From Agrococcus sp. KRD186 (lineage in GTDB: Bacteria > Actinomycetota > Actinomycetes > Actinomycetales > Microbacteriaceae), in NCBI RefSeq assembly GCF_017168255.1, contig NZ_JABFAP010000001.1, positions 2,375,350-2,439,349 of the forward strand: a DNA stretch of 64,000 nucleotides, written 5' to 3'. The position numbers were made by a program, and so were the translations under genes. The notes under the pieces are model-generated. The model did not search any database, was not told the DNA's origin, and worked only from the letters and a program-made list of their open reading frames with translations. Below, piece by piece: positions 37,325 through 46,886 of this stretch (position 1 is the stretch's first letter; each line of letters starts with the position of its first letter).

Positions 37325-38364
37325 GCAAGAAGGCAGGACTCGGGCGCGGCATCGGCGCACTGATCCCCACAGGACCGGCACCGACGGCGGAAGCCGCACC
37401 CGACGCACCCAGCGAGGCGGCCGGGGAGACCGCTGCACCGGCGCGACGGCGCCGCCCGGCGAAGCCCGGCACTCGTCCGGTCGATGTGTTCTTCTCCGGC
37501 GAGGACGACAGCCACGAGCTGCTCGAGGTCCCGGGAGCGACGCTGGTCGCGGTCGCACCCGGCGCGATCCGACCGAACGCCAGCCAGCCCAGAACGGTCT
37601 TCGACGAGGATGACCTGAGCGAGCTCGAGCACTCCATCCGCCAGTTCGGTGTGCTGCAGCCGATCGTCGTGCGCCCCGCCGCAGTCGGCGACGACGGCAC
37701 GCAGTACGAGCTGATCATGGGGGAGCGGCGCTGGCGCGCGAGCCAGCGCGCCGGGCTCGAGACCATTCCCGCGATCGTCAAGGACACCCCAGACGACGCG
37801 ATGCTGCGCGATGCGCTGCTCGAGAACCTGCATCGGGCGCAGCTGAACCCCCTGGAAGAGGCCTCTGCGTACCAGCAGCTGATGGAGGACTTCGCCATCA
37901 CGCAGGACGAGCTCTCGAAGCGCATCGGACGCAGTCGCCCGCAGATCTCGAACACGATCCGGCTGCTGAAGCTGCCGCAGACGGTGCAGACGCGCGTGGC
38001 GAGCGGCGTGCTCTCCGCCGGTCACGCCCGCGCGATCCTCTCGCTCAGCAGCACCGATGCGCAGGAGCAGCTCGCCACGAAGATCATCAACGAGGATCTC
38101 TCAGTACGCGCGGCGGAGGCCGCTGCCGGGCTGATCCAGACGCGCACGCCCCGCAAGGCCCCCACGAAGGGCGCCGTGCAGCACGGGCTGGACGAGATCG
38201 CCACGCGCCTGGAGGACCGCCTCGACACGCGCGTGCGCGTCTCGCTCGGACGCTCGAAGGGGCAGCTCACGATCGACTTCGCCACCGTCGCCGACCTCAA
38301 CCGCATCCTCGGTGAGCTGGGGGAGCAGGGCTTCAGCGGCGGCGCCCAGTCGAGCACCGACTGA
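37321..38364 (+). CDS. parB: Chromosome partitioning protein ParB
   Basis: A 347-aa CTP-binding clamp that loads at parS. After a variable, Ala/Pro-rich N-terminus it has the ParB/Srx core with IRPNASQPRT, GERRWRAS and ENLHRAQLNPLEEA, then the helix-turn-helix (LSKRIGRSRPQISNTIRLL) and a C-terminal dimer domain. The N-terminal MSKKAGLGRGIGALIPT is the ParA-stimulating peptide. Five parS sites lie just upstream of parA. Confidence 0.97.
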   Translation: MSKKAGLGRGIGALIPTGPAPTAEAAPDAPSEAAGETAAPARRRRPAKPGTRPVDVFFSGEDDSHELLEVPGATLVAVAPGAIRPNASQPRTVFDEDDLSELEHSIRQFGVLQPIVVRPAAVGDDGTQYELIMGERRWRASQRAGLETIPAIVKDTPDDAMLRDALLENLHRAQLNPLEEASAYQQLMEDFAITQDELSKRIGRSRPQISNTIRLLKLPQTVQTRVASGVLSAGHARAILSLSSTDAQEQLATKIINEDLSVRAAEAAAGLIQTRTPRKAPTKGAVQHGLDEIATRLEDRLDTRVRVSLGRSKGQLTIDFATVADLNRILGELGEQGFSGGAQSSTD

Positions 38365-38378
38365 CGCAGGACGACGAC

Positions 38379-38412
38379 GAAGGCCCGACTGGACGCATCC
38401 GGTCGGGCCTTC
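38379..38412. terminator. Terminator after parB
   Basis: GAAGGCCCGAC (38379-38389) pairs with GTCGGGCCTTC (38402-38412); the inner bases add four pairs with a CGCA tetraloop, giving a 15-bp stem. It serves parB and possibly trxA from the other side. Confidence 0.88.
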
Positions 38413-38466
38413 ATCAACTCGGTCTCGCGACGACCGCTGCGCGGTCTGCTCGACGAGCGTGGGGGA

Positions 38467-38778
38467 TCAGAGGTAGGCGGCGAGCTCCTGCTCGATCGCC
38501 GGCCTCGGCCGGGCGCCGATGAGCTCGTGCACGACCTCGCCGTTCTGGAAGACCTTCATGGCGGGGATCGAGGTGATGTTGTAGCGCATGGCCAGGTCGG
38601 GCTCCTGGTCGACGTTCACCTTGACCACGTCGAGCTTGTCGGTCTCGCTGTCGATCTGCTCGAGGATCGGGCTGACGGCGCGGCAGGGTCCGCACCAGGC
38701 TGCCCAGAAGTCGACGACGACCGGCTTGTCGGCCTTCAGGACGTCCTGCTCGAACGATGCGGTGGTGACTTCCTTCAC
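38467..38778 (-). CDS. trxA: Thioredoxin
   Basis: A 103-aa cytoplasmic disulfide reductase with the active site WCGPC (Cys29, Cys32) and the cis-Pro loop SIPAMKVF. It starts with GTG at 38778, overlapping the trxB stop (GTGA), so the pair is translated together. The reductant is TrxB next to it. The cluster trxB-trxA beside parB and rsmG is typical near the origin in Actinobacteria. Confidence 0.95.
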   Translation of the reverse strand: MKEVTTASFEQDVLKADKPVVVDFWAAWCGPCRAVSPILEQIDSETDKLDVVKVNVDQEPDLAMRYNITSIPAMKVFQNGEVVHELIGARPRPAIEQELAAYL

Positions 38779-39749
38779 AGTGCTGCCTCCGTAGGTGTGG
38801 TGACGAGGGCCGGCGCGGGGTGCGCGGCCAGGTGGTGCTGCGCGTCGAGTGCGGCGACCGTGCCGGACCCGGCGGCCGTGATGGCCTGACGATAGGTGGG
38901 GTCGATGACATCGCCCGCGGCGAAGACCCCCGGCACCGAGGTGCGCGACGAGCGGCCGTCGACCGCGATCGTGCCCTCGCTGGTGAGCTCGAGCTTGCCG
39001 TGCACGAGGTGCGTGCGCGGGTCGGAGCCGATGGCGACGAAGACACCGTCGATCGGCATCTCCCAGGTGCTGCCGGAGACCGTGTCGCGCAGGGTGACGC
39101 CGGAGACCTGGTTGGTGCCGTTCACCTCGGTGCCGTTGATCTGCTCGATCACCGTGTTCGGCAGGAACTCGATCTTCTCGTTCTCGCGGGCGCGCTCGAG
39201 CATGACCTCGCTCGCGCGGAAGTGCTCGGAGCGGTGCACGATGGTGACCTTGTCGGCGAACTTCGTCAGGAAGGTCGCCTCCTCCATGGCCGAGTCGCCG
39301 CCGCCGACGACGACCAGCTGCTTCTGCTTGAAGAAGAAGCCGTCGCAGGTGGCGCACCACGAGACGCCATGGCCCGACAGCGGCTCCTCGCCGGCGATGC
39401 CGAGCTTCCGGTAGGCGGAGCCGGTCGCGAAGATGACCGTGCGGGCCTCGAGCACCTCGTCGCCGACGTGCACGCGCTTGATCTCGCCGTCGAGCTCGAG
39501 CTCGGTGGCATCCTGCATGCGCACGTCTGCACCGAACCTCTCGGCCTGCTGCTGCATGGCGAACATCAGGTCGGGGCCCTGCACGCCGTCGGGGAAGCCG
39601 GGGAAGTTCTCGACGTCGGTGGTGGTCATGAGGTCGCCGCCCATCTCGACGCTGGAGGCCAGCACGATCGGCTGCAGGTTGGCCCGCGCGGCGTAGATCG
39701 CGGCCGTGTAGCCGGCCGGGCCGGAGCCGATGATGATGACGTCGTGCAC
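38775..39749 (-). CDS. trxB: Thioredoxin reductase
   Basis: A 324-aa FAD/NADPH enzyme. FAD site GSGPAGYTAAIYAARA at the N-terminus, redox motif CATC (Cys132, Cys135), NADPH site GGGDSAMEEA, and C-terminal AAGDVIDPTYRQAITAAG. It reduces TrxA. The GTG at 39749 is preceded by AGGAGG with a short spacer. In the trxBA operon. Confidence 0.95.
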   Translation of the reverse strand: MHDVIIIGSGPAGYTAAIYAARANLQPIVLASSVEMGGDLMTTTDVENFPGFPDGVQGPDLMFAMQQQAERFGADVRMQDATELELDGEIKRVHVGDEVLEARTVIFATGSAYRKLGIAGEEPLSGHGVSWCATCDGFFFKQKQLVVVGGGDSAMEEATFLTKFADKVTIVHRSEHFRASEVMLERARENEKIEFLPNTVIEQINGTEVNGTNQVSGVTLRDTVSGSTWEMPIDGVFVAIGSDPRTHLVHGKLELTSEGTIAVDGRSSRTSVPGVFAAGDVIDPTYRQAITAAGSGTVAALDAQHHLAAHPAPALVTTPTEAAL

Positions 39750-39791
39750 GAGGCCTCCTGGATCGTGGGGGTGCTTCTGGAACAACCGAGT

Positions 39792-40211
39792 CTAGGTCGT
39801 GGGCATTCCCCGGTCCGTGGGCGCGCTGGCCGCGGGCGCGCTGGCGGGAGCGCCGTCGCTGACGATCGTCAGCAGATCGCCGGTCGCGGCGTCGACGACG
39901 ATCAGGCCCGCTGCCGGCCATTCGGGCGTGCGGCGCACGACGGGGCGGTGCACGCGGTCGCGGGCGCGCCGATCCCAGGAGTCGACCAGCCGCGCGGTGT
40001 CGGCGTCGACGATCAGCACCTCCGGGTGCGCGTGCGCGAGCGACGAGGAGGCCTCCGACGACCACCAGCCCTGCACCGCGAGCGGCCGGGGAGCGGGGCT
40101 GAGCGCGTGCTGCTTGCGCTCGCGCGTCAGGGTGCTCGCGACGATGGCGCCGACACCGGCGAGCGCGCCGACGAGCAGCGGTGCGGCGATGCGGATGAGC
40201 GGACTCGCCAT
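39792..40211 (-). CDS. Hypothetical protein with N-terminal membrane anchor
   Basis: A 139-aa protein. Residues 5-26 (LIRIAAPLLVGALAGVGAIV) form a signal anchor; the rest is probably outside, with two beta-like stretches (PEVLIVDADTARLVDSW and GLIVVDAATGDLLTIV) that resemble repeated blades, and an Ala/Pro tail. I recognise no family. It lies 42 nt upstream of trxB and downstream of murJ on the same strand. Confidence 0.55.
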   Translation of the reverse strand: MASPLIRIAAPLLVGALAGVGAIVASTLTRERKQHALSPAPRPLAVQGWWSSEASSSLAHAHPEVLIVDADTARLVDSWDRRARDRVHRPVVRRTPEWPAAGLIVVDAATGDLLTIVSDGAPASAPAASAPTDRGMPTT

Positions 40212-40320
40212 CTCTGCCTCCTGACGGTGCCGACGTGGTGCGGGGACGCATCCACCCCCGTCGGCGCCATCGTAGACGCCGCAGTTGTGCGGCGGTCATG
40301 CAGCGGATGCGCGGTGCGGC

Positions 40321-42027
40321 TCAGACGGGATCGGTGCCGGTGGGTGCGTTCGGGCCCGGGAGGTTCGGGTCGGCGTCGGGACCGGCGCCCTGCCCGCCGT
40401 TGCCGCGGCCGCCTCGGAACTTGGCGACCACGATGTCGACGGTGGCGCGGAAGTCGGGGTTGCGGGTGAGGTAGAGGAGGCCGAAGTAGATGAGCGCCAT
40501 CACGACGCCGGCCGCGAGGCAGGTGGCGACGGCGCCGAGCACGTTGGTGGTGCCGAACCCGCCCGCCCGGTAGCCGCCGAGCGCCCAGACCGTGGCGGCG
40601 CCCGCCGCACCAGCCGGGATGGCATATGCCAGGTACTGCACGTGCCGCAGGCCGATGAGCGTGAAGCCGAAGGGGCCGATCTTGCGGCGCACCAGGATGA
40701 GCCACACCGCGCAGGAGATGAGGTTGGCGGCCGAGACCGCGGCGGCCGTGCCGGCGATGATCCACACGGGAGGCAGGGTCGACGCACCCCAGAGCAGCGC
40801 GAAGGTCACGAACATGCCGAAGCAGGCATAGATGAACGGCGTGCGGGTGTCGCCGAGCGAGAAGAACACACGCTGGATGACGTACTCGGCGCTGAACGCG
40901 ACCAGGCAGATCAGGAACGCCCAGATGACCCAGGCCATCGAGAGCATCAGGTCGAAGCTGGGCTCGAGGATGCGCGCGAACGGCACCGCGATGACGGCGA
41001 GCACGAACGCGGAGATCGTGGTGAGCATGCCGACGCCGCGCAGCGCAGCCGAGAGATCCTGCCGGATGCCGGCGATGTTCTTGACGCTCGCATGGCGCGA
41101 CATGCTCGTGAAGTACGCGATCGCGATGGATACGGCGATGACCGAGTGCGGGAGCGAGAAGACGTACCAGGAGTTCTGCATCGTGGCGATGTTGGCGACC
41201 TCGCCCATCGATGCGACGCGCGACTGCACGATGCCCTTGATCTGGCCGATGATGACGATGCCGAAGAGCCACATCGCGGCGGTACCGGTCGCCCTGAGAC
41301 CGACGCCTCGCCATCCGAAGTCGAGCCGGAACTTCAGACCCGTCTTGCGGAAGAAGAGCACGAGCACGAGCGCCTGCACCGAGACGCCCGCGGTGGTGAC
41401 AGCGCCGAGCAGCGTGATGCGATCGGCGTTCCAGACGGCGATGTCGGTGTTGACCGCCTCGCCGCCGAACAGCAGCATGAAGGCGCCGAGGCCCGCGATC
41501 GAGACGATGTTGTTGACGACGGGAGCCCAGGTGTAGGGACCGAACTGGCCGCGGGCGTTGTAGATCTCACCCAGCAGCGTATAGATCGCGTAGAAGAGGA
41601 TCTGCGGCATGCACCAGTAGGCGAGCGCGGTCGCGAGCGCCAGCTGCGGGTCCGAGAACCCCGCGCCGTTCTCGCCAGCGCTGACCGCGTACACCCTGAC
41701 CAGGAATGGTGCCGCGATGGTCGCGATGATGGCCAGCAGCAGGAAGACCGTGCCGCCGAGCGTGAGGATCTTGGAGACGTAGGACTCGCCGCCGTCGGCG
41801 GCCTTCGACGCCTTGACAATCTGCGGCACGAGCACCGCGCTCATGACGCCGCCCGCGACGAGCGCGTAGACGTTGTTCGGCAGCTGATTGGCGAGGCCGA
41901 AGGCCTCAGCGGCTTCGGAGGCACCCTGGCCGATCGCCATGGCGAGCATCGCCATCTTCACGAACCCGAGGATGCGCGAGACCATCGTCCCGGACGCGAT
42001 GATCGCGCTCGCCCTGCCAGCGTTCAC
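40321..42027 (-). CDS. murJ: Lipid II flippase MurJ (MviN)
   Basis: A 568-aa MOP-superfamily transporter with about 14-15 spans, moving lipid II to the outer face of the membrane. N-terminal segment SAIIASGTMVSRILGFVKMA and the LPNNVYALVAGGVMSAVLVP region are typical. Mycobacterial MviN has a cytoplasmic pseudokinase and outer domain at the C-terminus; here the protein ends soon after the last span. GTG start at 42027 overlaps the DUF6049 stop (GTGA). Confidence 0.94.
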   Translation of the reverse strand: MNAGRASAIIASGTMVSRILGFVKMAMLAMAIGQGASEAAEAFGLANQLPNNVYALVAGGVMSAVLVPQIVKASKAADGGESYVSKILTLGGTVFLLLAIIATIAAPFLVRVYAVSAGENGAGFSDPQLALATALAYWCMPQILFYAIYTLLGEIYNARGQFGPYTWAPVVNNIVSIAGLGAFMLLFGGEAVNTDIAVWNADRITLLGAVTTAGVSVQALVLVLFFRKTGLKFRLDFGWRGVGLRATGTAAMWLFGIVIIGQIKGIVQSRVASMGEVANIATMQNSWYVFSLPHSVIAVSIAIAYFTSMSRHASVKNIAGIRQDLSAALRGVGMLTTISAFVLAVIAVPFARILEPSFDLMLSMAWVIWAFLICLVAFSAEYVIQRVFFSLGDTRTPFIYACFGMFVTFALLWGASTLPPVWIIAGTAAAVSAANLISCAVWLILVRRKIGPFGFTLIGLRHVQYLAYAIPAGAAGAATVWALGGYRAGGFGTTNVLGAVATCLAAGVVMALIYFGLLYLTRNPDFRATVDIVVAKFRGGRGNGGQGAGPDADPNLPGPNAPTGTDPV

Positions 42028-44051
42028 GCGGTCTCCTCCGTGGATGTGGCGGGCTGATCCCTGGCCAGGTCGTCGATGTCCCCGCGCGCCTGCCCACGGC
42101 GACGCTTCAGCACCGAACGCAGGATGCCGAAGCCCAGCAGCAGCACCACGGCGATGCCGAGCGTCCAGGCGACGGCGACCTCGATGGTGGGCTGTGCGGT
42201 GACGTTCAGGTACTGGATCTGGCCGAGCGGCACGCCGTCCGGCGTGTGCAGCTGGGCGACGATCAGCAGCGATCCGGTGCCGACCACGTCGATCGGCACC
42301 TGCACCCGCTGCTGGCTGGTGGGGGCGACCGCCACCTCGATGCGCGACTCCGGGATGCTCACGAGGGCGTTCGTGGCCCGCACCGACAGCACGACGTTGG
42401 CCGGCACATCCAGCTCGTTCGTGATCGTGATCGGCAGCGGCACGCTCTCGCCGACCGCATGGATGTCGCTGCCGGCGACGAGCTGCACGGCGTTGCGCAC
42501 CTCGCTCATCGAGCTGCCGAGCGCTTCGATCGCGAGCCGGTCGAGCTCGGTGACGTCGCTGCCGGCGTCGGGCAGGGCCGCCAGCACGGCCAGCCGCAGC
42601 TCTGCCAGCAGGTTGGCCGGATCGTCGACGATCGAGGCGAGGCGCGCCGCCTCGGCCTCCTGCTCGAGCGCGGCGGTGACGAGGTCTGCGCCGGCATTGC
42701 GCTGCGCGTCGTCGATCTGCCTGAGCGTCGCGTCGCGCGCGGGCACCTCGAGCGCCGCGTCGATGCCGGTGGTCTCGACGAACTGCGCCTCGGCGAGATC
42801 GGCGAGCAGCGCCGCGGAGTCGCCGAGGCTGGATGCCGGCAGCACCGCCGCCAGCGTGCGTGGGTCGCTCGGGCGCTCGCGCGTGATGGCCGCCAGCAGC
42901 GCCACGACTTCTGCCCGCAGGTCGGCGGCGGTCTCGGCGTCGGCCCCGGCGGCAGCGTGGATGAGCTCCTGCAGCTGGGCGTCCGCAGCGAGCACGGCGA
43001 CGCCGTCGATGCGCGCATGCGCGCTGGGCGTCGCTCCGCCGAGCTGCTCGTCGATCATGGCGGTCGACAGCACCACGGTGCCGGCGCCGGCGAGCGCCTC
43101 GAGCTCGCCCTGCTGCACGATCGCCTCGGTCGCGTCGATCACGGGTGCCCGTCTGCCGAGCGAGCCGGTGCTGGCAGGCAGTGGATCGTCGTCGGCGCGC
43201 GGGATGCCGAGCGGCTCGAGCGGGTACACCCCGGCTCGCAGCTGCGCGATGGGATCGGCGTTGCCGTAGAGCAGCGGGTAGGTGCCCGGGCGGTCCGCGC
43301 GGTCGATCCAGGCGGTCGCGAGCTCCGGCGCCTCGTCGCCGAGCACCTCGGCGCTGGCGCCGAAGGCCGGGTCGACGCCGATCGTGGCGTTCGCACCCAT
43401 CGCCGCGTCCAGCGCCGTGCGCGGAGCGCCGCCCAGCGCAGTGGCCGTCTCGAGCTGCTCGGCATCGAGCAGCCCGCTCTCGTCGATGCGGGAATCGATC
43501 GGCGCGGCGAGCGCGAGCGTCGTGGGGCTGGCCTCGCCGGGTTCGTCGCGCACGATCATGGTCGTCACGCCTTCGAACTCGGCACCGGATGCGGCCACGC
43601 CGTACGGTCCCCACGAACGCTCGTCCAGGCCGAGCGTCTCGGCGTCGATGGTCGTGCGCACGGTCACTCGATCGAGCGCGGCGACCGCAGGGAGGTCGAC
43701 CTCGGCGATCCTCGAGCTGGCCATGAACGCCTCGCCGTCGATCCAGCGGCTGAGGCTGTAGCGGGTGCCGATCGGCTGCGAGGTGAGCAGCACCTCGACG
43801 GTCGTGGAGGCGGTCGGATCGTCCGTCTGGTTGTCGATCGTGAGCTCGAGCTCGAGGCTCTCGCCGTCCTGCAGCAGCGGGTCGACGGGCGCGATGATCA
43901 ACTGCGGCGCCTCGGCGGTCAGATCCTCCGGCGCGCCGGTGGCGCCGGCGGCCGGAGCGTCAAGCAGCGGCGCTGTCAGAAGGGCGGTCGCGAGCGCGAC
44001 GACGGCGCACGCGGTCGCGCGCCGTCGCGCGAGGCGACCTGCCGACAGCAT
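42024..44051 (-). CDS. DUF6049 family exported protein, MurJ-linked
   Basis: A 675-aa protein with a signal peptide (about 1-38, ACAVVALATALLTAPLL), a large Ala/Asp/Leu-rich exported region, and a C-terminal span (EVAVAWTLGIAVVLLLGFGI) followed by a basic tail. Near the end is a beta-sandwich (VPLPITITNELDVPANVVLS). It matches the actinobacterial DUF6049 family, always next to murJ and the CCA-adding enzyme (Rv3909-like position). The role is unknown; coupling by GTGA to murJ suggests wall synthesis. The ATG at 44051 is chosen as it opens the signal peptide. Confidence 0.88.
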   Translation of the reverse strand: MLSAGRLARRRATACAVVALATALLTAPLLDAPAAGATGAPEDLTAEAPQLIIAPVDPLLQDGESLELELTIDNQTDDPTASTTVEVLLTSQPIGTRYSLSRWIDGEAFMASSRIAEVDLPAVAALDRVTVRTTIDAETLGLDERSWGPYGVAASGAEFEGVTTMIVRDEPGEASPTTLALAAPIDSRIDESGLLDAEQLETATALGGAPRTALDAAMGANATIGVDPAFGASAEVLGDEAPELATAWIDRADRPGTYPLLYGNADPIAQLRAGVYPLEPLGIPRADDDPLPASTGSLGRRAPVIDATEAIVQQGELEALAGAGTVVLSTAMIDEQLGGATPSAHARIDGVAVLAADAQLQELIHAAAGADAETAADLRAEVVALLAAITRERPSDPRTLAAVLPASSLGDSAALLADLAEAQFVETTGIDAALEVPARDATLRQIDDAQRNAGADLVTAALEQEAEAARLASIVDDPANLLAELRLAVLAALPDAGSDVTELDRLAIEALGSSMSEVRNAVQLVAGSDIHAVGESVPLPITITNELDVPANVVLSVRATNALVSIPESRIEVAVAPTSQQRVQVPIDVVGTGSLLIVAQLHTPDGVPLGQIQYLNVTAQPTIEVAVAWTLGIAVVLLLGFGILRSVLKRRRGQARGDIDDLARDQPATSTEETA

Positions 44052-44193
44052 GGTGGCAAGTGTAGGCGGCGCGGTGGCGCTCGAGGGCGGCGGCCATTTC
44101 TGGCCGACGCCGCGCCCCCAGCGCCGAGGCCCGTCTCGGGCCTCGGCACGGCTGACCCTGCATCCAGTGGCTGAGGTGCCAGAATGATCGGTC

Positions 44194-45663
44194 GTGACCG
44201 ACATGGCTGCAGCGACCGCGCGATTGCACGCGCTGGTCGCCGCTGCGCCCACACGGCAGCTCGCCGAGGCGTTCGCGGCGGCGGGCCACGAGCTCGCGCT
44301 CGTCGGCGGCCCCGTGCGCGATGCGCTGCTCGACCGTCCGGTGACCGATCTCGACTTCGCCTCCAGCGCCACTCCCGACGAGATCCTCGCCGTCGTCGAG
44401 CCGCTCGCCGACGCCACCTGGGACGTCGGGCGCGAGTTCGGCACCATCGCCGCGCGCATCGGCGACGAGCAGGTCGAGATCACGACGTACCGCGCCGACA
44501 CCTACGACGGCGTCTCCCGCAAGCCGCAGGTGGCCTTCGGCGACACCCTCGAGGGCGACCTGGTGCGCCGCGACTTCACCGTCAACGCGATGGCGCTGCG
44601 GCTCACGCCGCTGCGCGCCGAGCACCGCAGCACGCAGGCGGTGACGGATGCGTCGCCGCAGCTCGTCGACGTCGGCGGCGGCATCGAGCACCTGCTGTCG
44701 GGCGTCCTCGACACGCCCCAGGCTGCCGAGCAGTCCTTCGACGACGACCCGCTGCGCATGATGCGCGCGGCACGCTTCTCCGCCCAGCTGGGCTTCGAGG
44801 TGGCACCGCGGGTGGTGACGGCGATGACCGAGCTGGCCGACCGCATCCGTGACATCTCCGCCGAGCGGGTGCGCGATGAGCTCACCAAGCTGCTGCTCAC
44901 CAGCGGGCCCGTGCCGGGCATCCGTCTGCTGACCGACACCGGCATCCTCGACCGGGTGCTGCCGGAGGTGCCGGCGCTGCGCCTCGAGGCCGACGAGCAC
45001 GCCCACCACAAGGACGTGTACGAGCATTCGCTGACGGTGCTGCAGCAGGGCATCGACCTCGAGGCGTCCAGGAATCCGGATGCGGTGCCAGACCTGGTCT
45101 CGCGGCTCGCCGGCCTGCTGCACGACATCGGCAAGCCCGCCACGCGGCGCATCGAGGGCCGCACCGTCACCTTCCACCAGCACGACCTGGTGGGCGCGCG
45201 GCTGGCGAAGCAGCGCCTGAAGGCGTTGCGGTTCGACAACGACACGGTGAAATCGGTCGCCCGGCTGGTCGAGCTGCACCTGCGCTTCTACGGCTACGGC
45301 GAGCAGGCGTGGACCGACTCGGCGGTGCGGCGCTATGTGCGCGACGCGGGCCCGCTGCTCGAGCGCCTGCACATCCTCACCCGCTCGGATGTCACCACCC
45401 GCAACCGGCGCAAGGCCGAGCGGCTCGACTTCGCCTACGACGACCTCGAGCAGCGCATCGCCGAGCTGCGCGAGCAGGAGGAGATGGACGCGGTGCGTCC
45501 CGACCTCGACGGCGAGCAGATCATGGCGCTGCTCGGCATCGCGCCCGGCCGCGAGGTGGGCGAGGCGTACCGGATGCTGCTCGAGCACCGCCTCGAGCAC
45601 GGGCCGGCCGAGCCCGAGGAGGCCGAGCGCGTGCTGCGCCAGTGGTGGGCCGCGCGCGGCTGA
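44194..45663 (+). CDS. cca: CCA tRNA nucleotidyltransferase
   Basis: A 489-aa enzyme that adds or repairs the 3' CCA of tRNA; both tRNAs in this window lack an encoded CCA. The NTase core LVGGPVRDALLDRPVTDLDF at about 37-56 has the catalytic DxD; RRDFTVNAMAL and the RNA-binding region follow, then an HD domain with LLHDIGKPATR. Start GTG at 44194; an ATG three codons downstream is an alternative. Diverges from the murJ/DUF6049 pair. Confidence 0.95.
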   Translation: MTDMAAATARLHALVAAAPTRQLAEAFAAAGHELALVGGPVRDALLDRPVTDLDFASSATPDEILAVVEPLADATWDVGREFGTIAARIGDEQVEITTYRADTYDGVSRKPQVAFGDTLEGDLVRRDFTVNAMALRLTPLRAEHRSTQAVTDASPQLVDVGGGIEHLLSGVLDTPQAAEQSFDDDPLRMMRAARFSAQLGFEVAPRVVTAMTELADRIRDISAERVRDELTKLLLTSGPVPGIRLLTDTGILDRVLPEVPALRLEADEHAHHKDVYEHSLTVLQQGIDLEASRNPDAVPDLVSRLAGLLHDIGKPATRRIEGRTVTFHQHDLVGARLAKQRLKALRFDNDTVKSVARLVELHLRFYGYGEQAWTDSAVRRYVRDAGPLLERLHILTRSDVTTRNRRKAERLDFAYDDLEQRIAELREQEEMDAVRPDLDGEQIMALLGIAPGREVGEAYRMLLEHRLEHGPAEPEEAERVLRQWWAARG

Positions 45664-45674
45664 TGCGCCGGTGC

Positions 45675-45704
45675 TTGAGCGCGGCGAGGCGCTTGCGCTA
45701 CAGT
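45675..45704 (+). promoter_or_regulatory. Promoter of the rpsF-ssb-rpsR-rplI operon
   Basis: TTGAGC (45675-45680), 18-nt spacer, TACAGT (45699-45704), which would start transcription near 45711 and leave a leader of nearly 90 nt. A TTGACA at 45704-45709 has no partner -10. Confidence 0.5.
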
Positions 45705-45750
45705 TGACAGGTTGCGCTGGGCCATGCCCGCGCACCATGCATACCCTCCT

Positions 45751-45769
45751 GCTGCAGACCGTCTGCAGC
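45751..45769 (+). promoter_or_regulatory. Leader hairpin with CCG loop before rpsF
   Basis: An 8-bp stem (GCTGCAGA / TCTGCAGC) closes the 3-nt loop CCG. In many bacteria the S6:S18 complex represses its own mRNA through a leader structure with an exposed CCG; this hairpin is in the right place for that. Confidence 0.45.
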
Positions 45770-45798
45770 CGTTCTAGTCCGAAGGAGGTGGGTGAAGC

Positions 45799-46281
45799 AT
45801 GCAGGAATACGAACTGATGGTGATTCTCGACCCAGAGATCGACGAGCGCACTGTCGCTCCGTCGCTCGACAAGTTCCTCAACGTGATCCGCAACGATGGT
45901 GGCACGATCGAGAAGACCGACATCTGGGGCCGTCGTCGCCTGGCCTACGAGATCGACAAGAAGACCGAGGGCATCTACGCCGTCGTGAACTTCACGGCCG
46001 ACTCGAAGACCACCGACGAGCTCGACCGCCAGCTGGGTCTCTCCGAGGCCGTCATGCGCACCAAGGTGCTGCGTGCCGAGGTCGCCGTGTCGCAGACGAG
46101 CGACTCGCGTCGCATCGCCGAGGCAAAGGCTGCCAAGGCTGCTGAGGCGCCCGTGGCGGAGACGGCGAAGCCCGTCACCGACGCGAAGCCGGCTCCGGCC
46201 GAGGCGAAGGCCGCTCCGGCCGAGACCGAGACCGCTGCCCCCGAGGCAGAGGCGACGTCGACCGAGGCAGAGGCCAAGTAG
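45799..46281 (+). CDS. rpsF: 30S ribosomal protein S6
   Basis: A 160-aa protein; the S6 core ([20 protein letters not shown] to about residue 97, with [20 protein letters not shown]) is standard. The remaining 60 residues are an Ala/Glu/Pro/Lys tail, while most S6 proteins end near 100. Very strong site AAGGAGGTGGGTG upstream. S6 pairs with S18, encoded two genes on. Gap to ssb is 2 nt. Confidence 0.97.
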   Translation: MQEYELMVILDPEIDERTVAPSLDKFLNVIRNDGGTIEKTDIWGRRRLAYEIDKKTEGIYAVVNFTADSKTTDELDRQLGLSEAVMRTKVLRAEVAVSQTSDSRRIAEAKAAKAAEAPVAETAKPVTDAKPAPAEAKAAPAETETAAPEAEATSTEAEAK

Positions 46282-46283
46282 CA

Positions 46284-46826
46284 ATGGCCGGCGAGACGAT
46301 CATCACGGTGGTCGGCAACCTGACTGCCGACCCCGAGCTGCGCTACACGCAGAACGGGCTCGCGGTCGCGAACTTCACGATCGCCTCGACGCCCCGCACG
46401 TTCGACCGCCAGGCCAACGAGTGGAAGGACGGCGAAGCGCTGTTCCTCCGCGCGTCGGTGTGGCGCGAGTTCGCCGAGCACGTCTCGCAGAGCCTGCAGA
46501 AGGGCAGCCGCGTCATCGCGCAGGGCCGCCTGAAGCAGCGCTCGTTCGAGACGCAGCAGGGCGAGAAGCGCACGGTCATCGAGCTCGAGGTCGACGAGAT
46601 CGGCCCCTCGCTCCGCTACGCCACGGCACAGGTCACCCGCACGACGGGCGGCGGCGCAGGCCGCAGCTCCGGTGGCGGCCAGGGCGGCACCCAGGGCGGC
46701 GGCGGCTTCGGCCAGCCGCAGCAGGTTGCCGGCGAGCCCTGGGGTCAGCCGCAGTCGCAGCCCCAGCAGGGCGGCGACGTGTGGGGCGCTCCCGGCACCT
46801 CGTACAACGACGAGACGCCCTTCTAA
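46284..46826 (+). CDS. ssb: Single-stranded DNA-binding protein
   Basis: A 180-aa SSB. The OB-fold takes residues 1-115 ([38 protein letters not shown]). A Gly/Gln-rich linker follows, and the conserved acidic tip for partner proteins is modified: it ends NDETPF in place of the usual DDDIPF. Located between rpsF and rpsR as in many bacteria. Confidence 0.97.
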   Translation: MAGETIITVVGNLTADPELRYTQNGLAVANFTIASTPRTFDRQANEWKDGEALFLRASVWREFAEHVSQSLQKGSRVIAQGRLKQRSFETQQGEKRTVIELEVDEIGPSLRYATAQVTRTTGGGAGRSSGGGQGGTQGGGGFGQPQQVAGEPWGQPQSQPQQGGDVWGAPGTSYNDETPF

Positions 46827-46886
46827 GGCTTCTCGCTCACATCACAGTTTCCCGGGACGGCAGTCCCGAGCAAGAAAGAAGGACAC

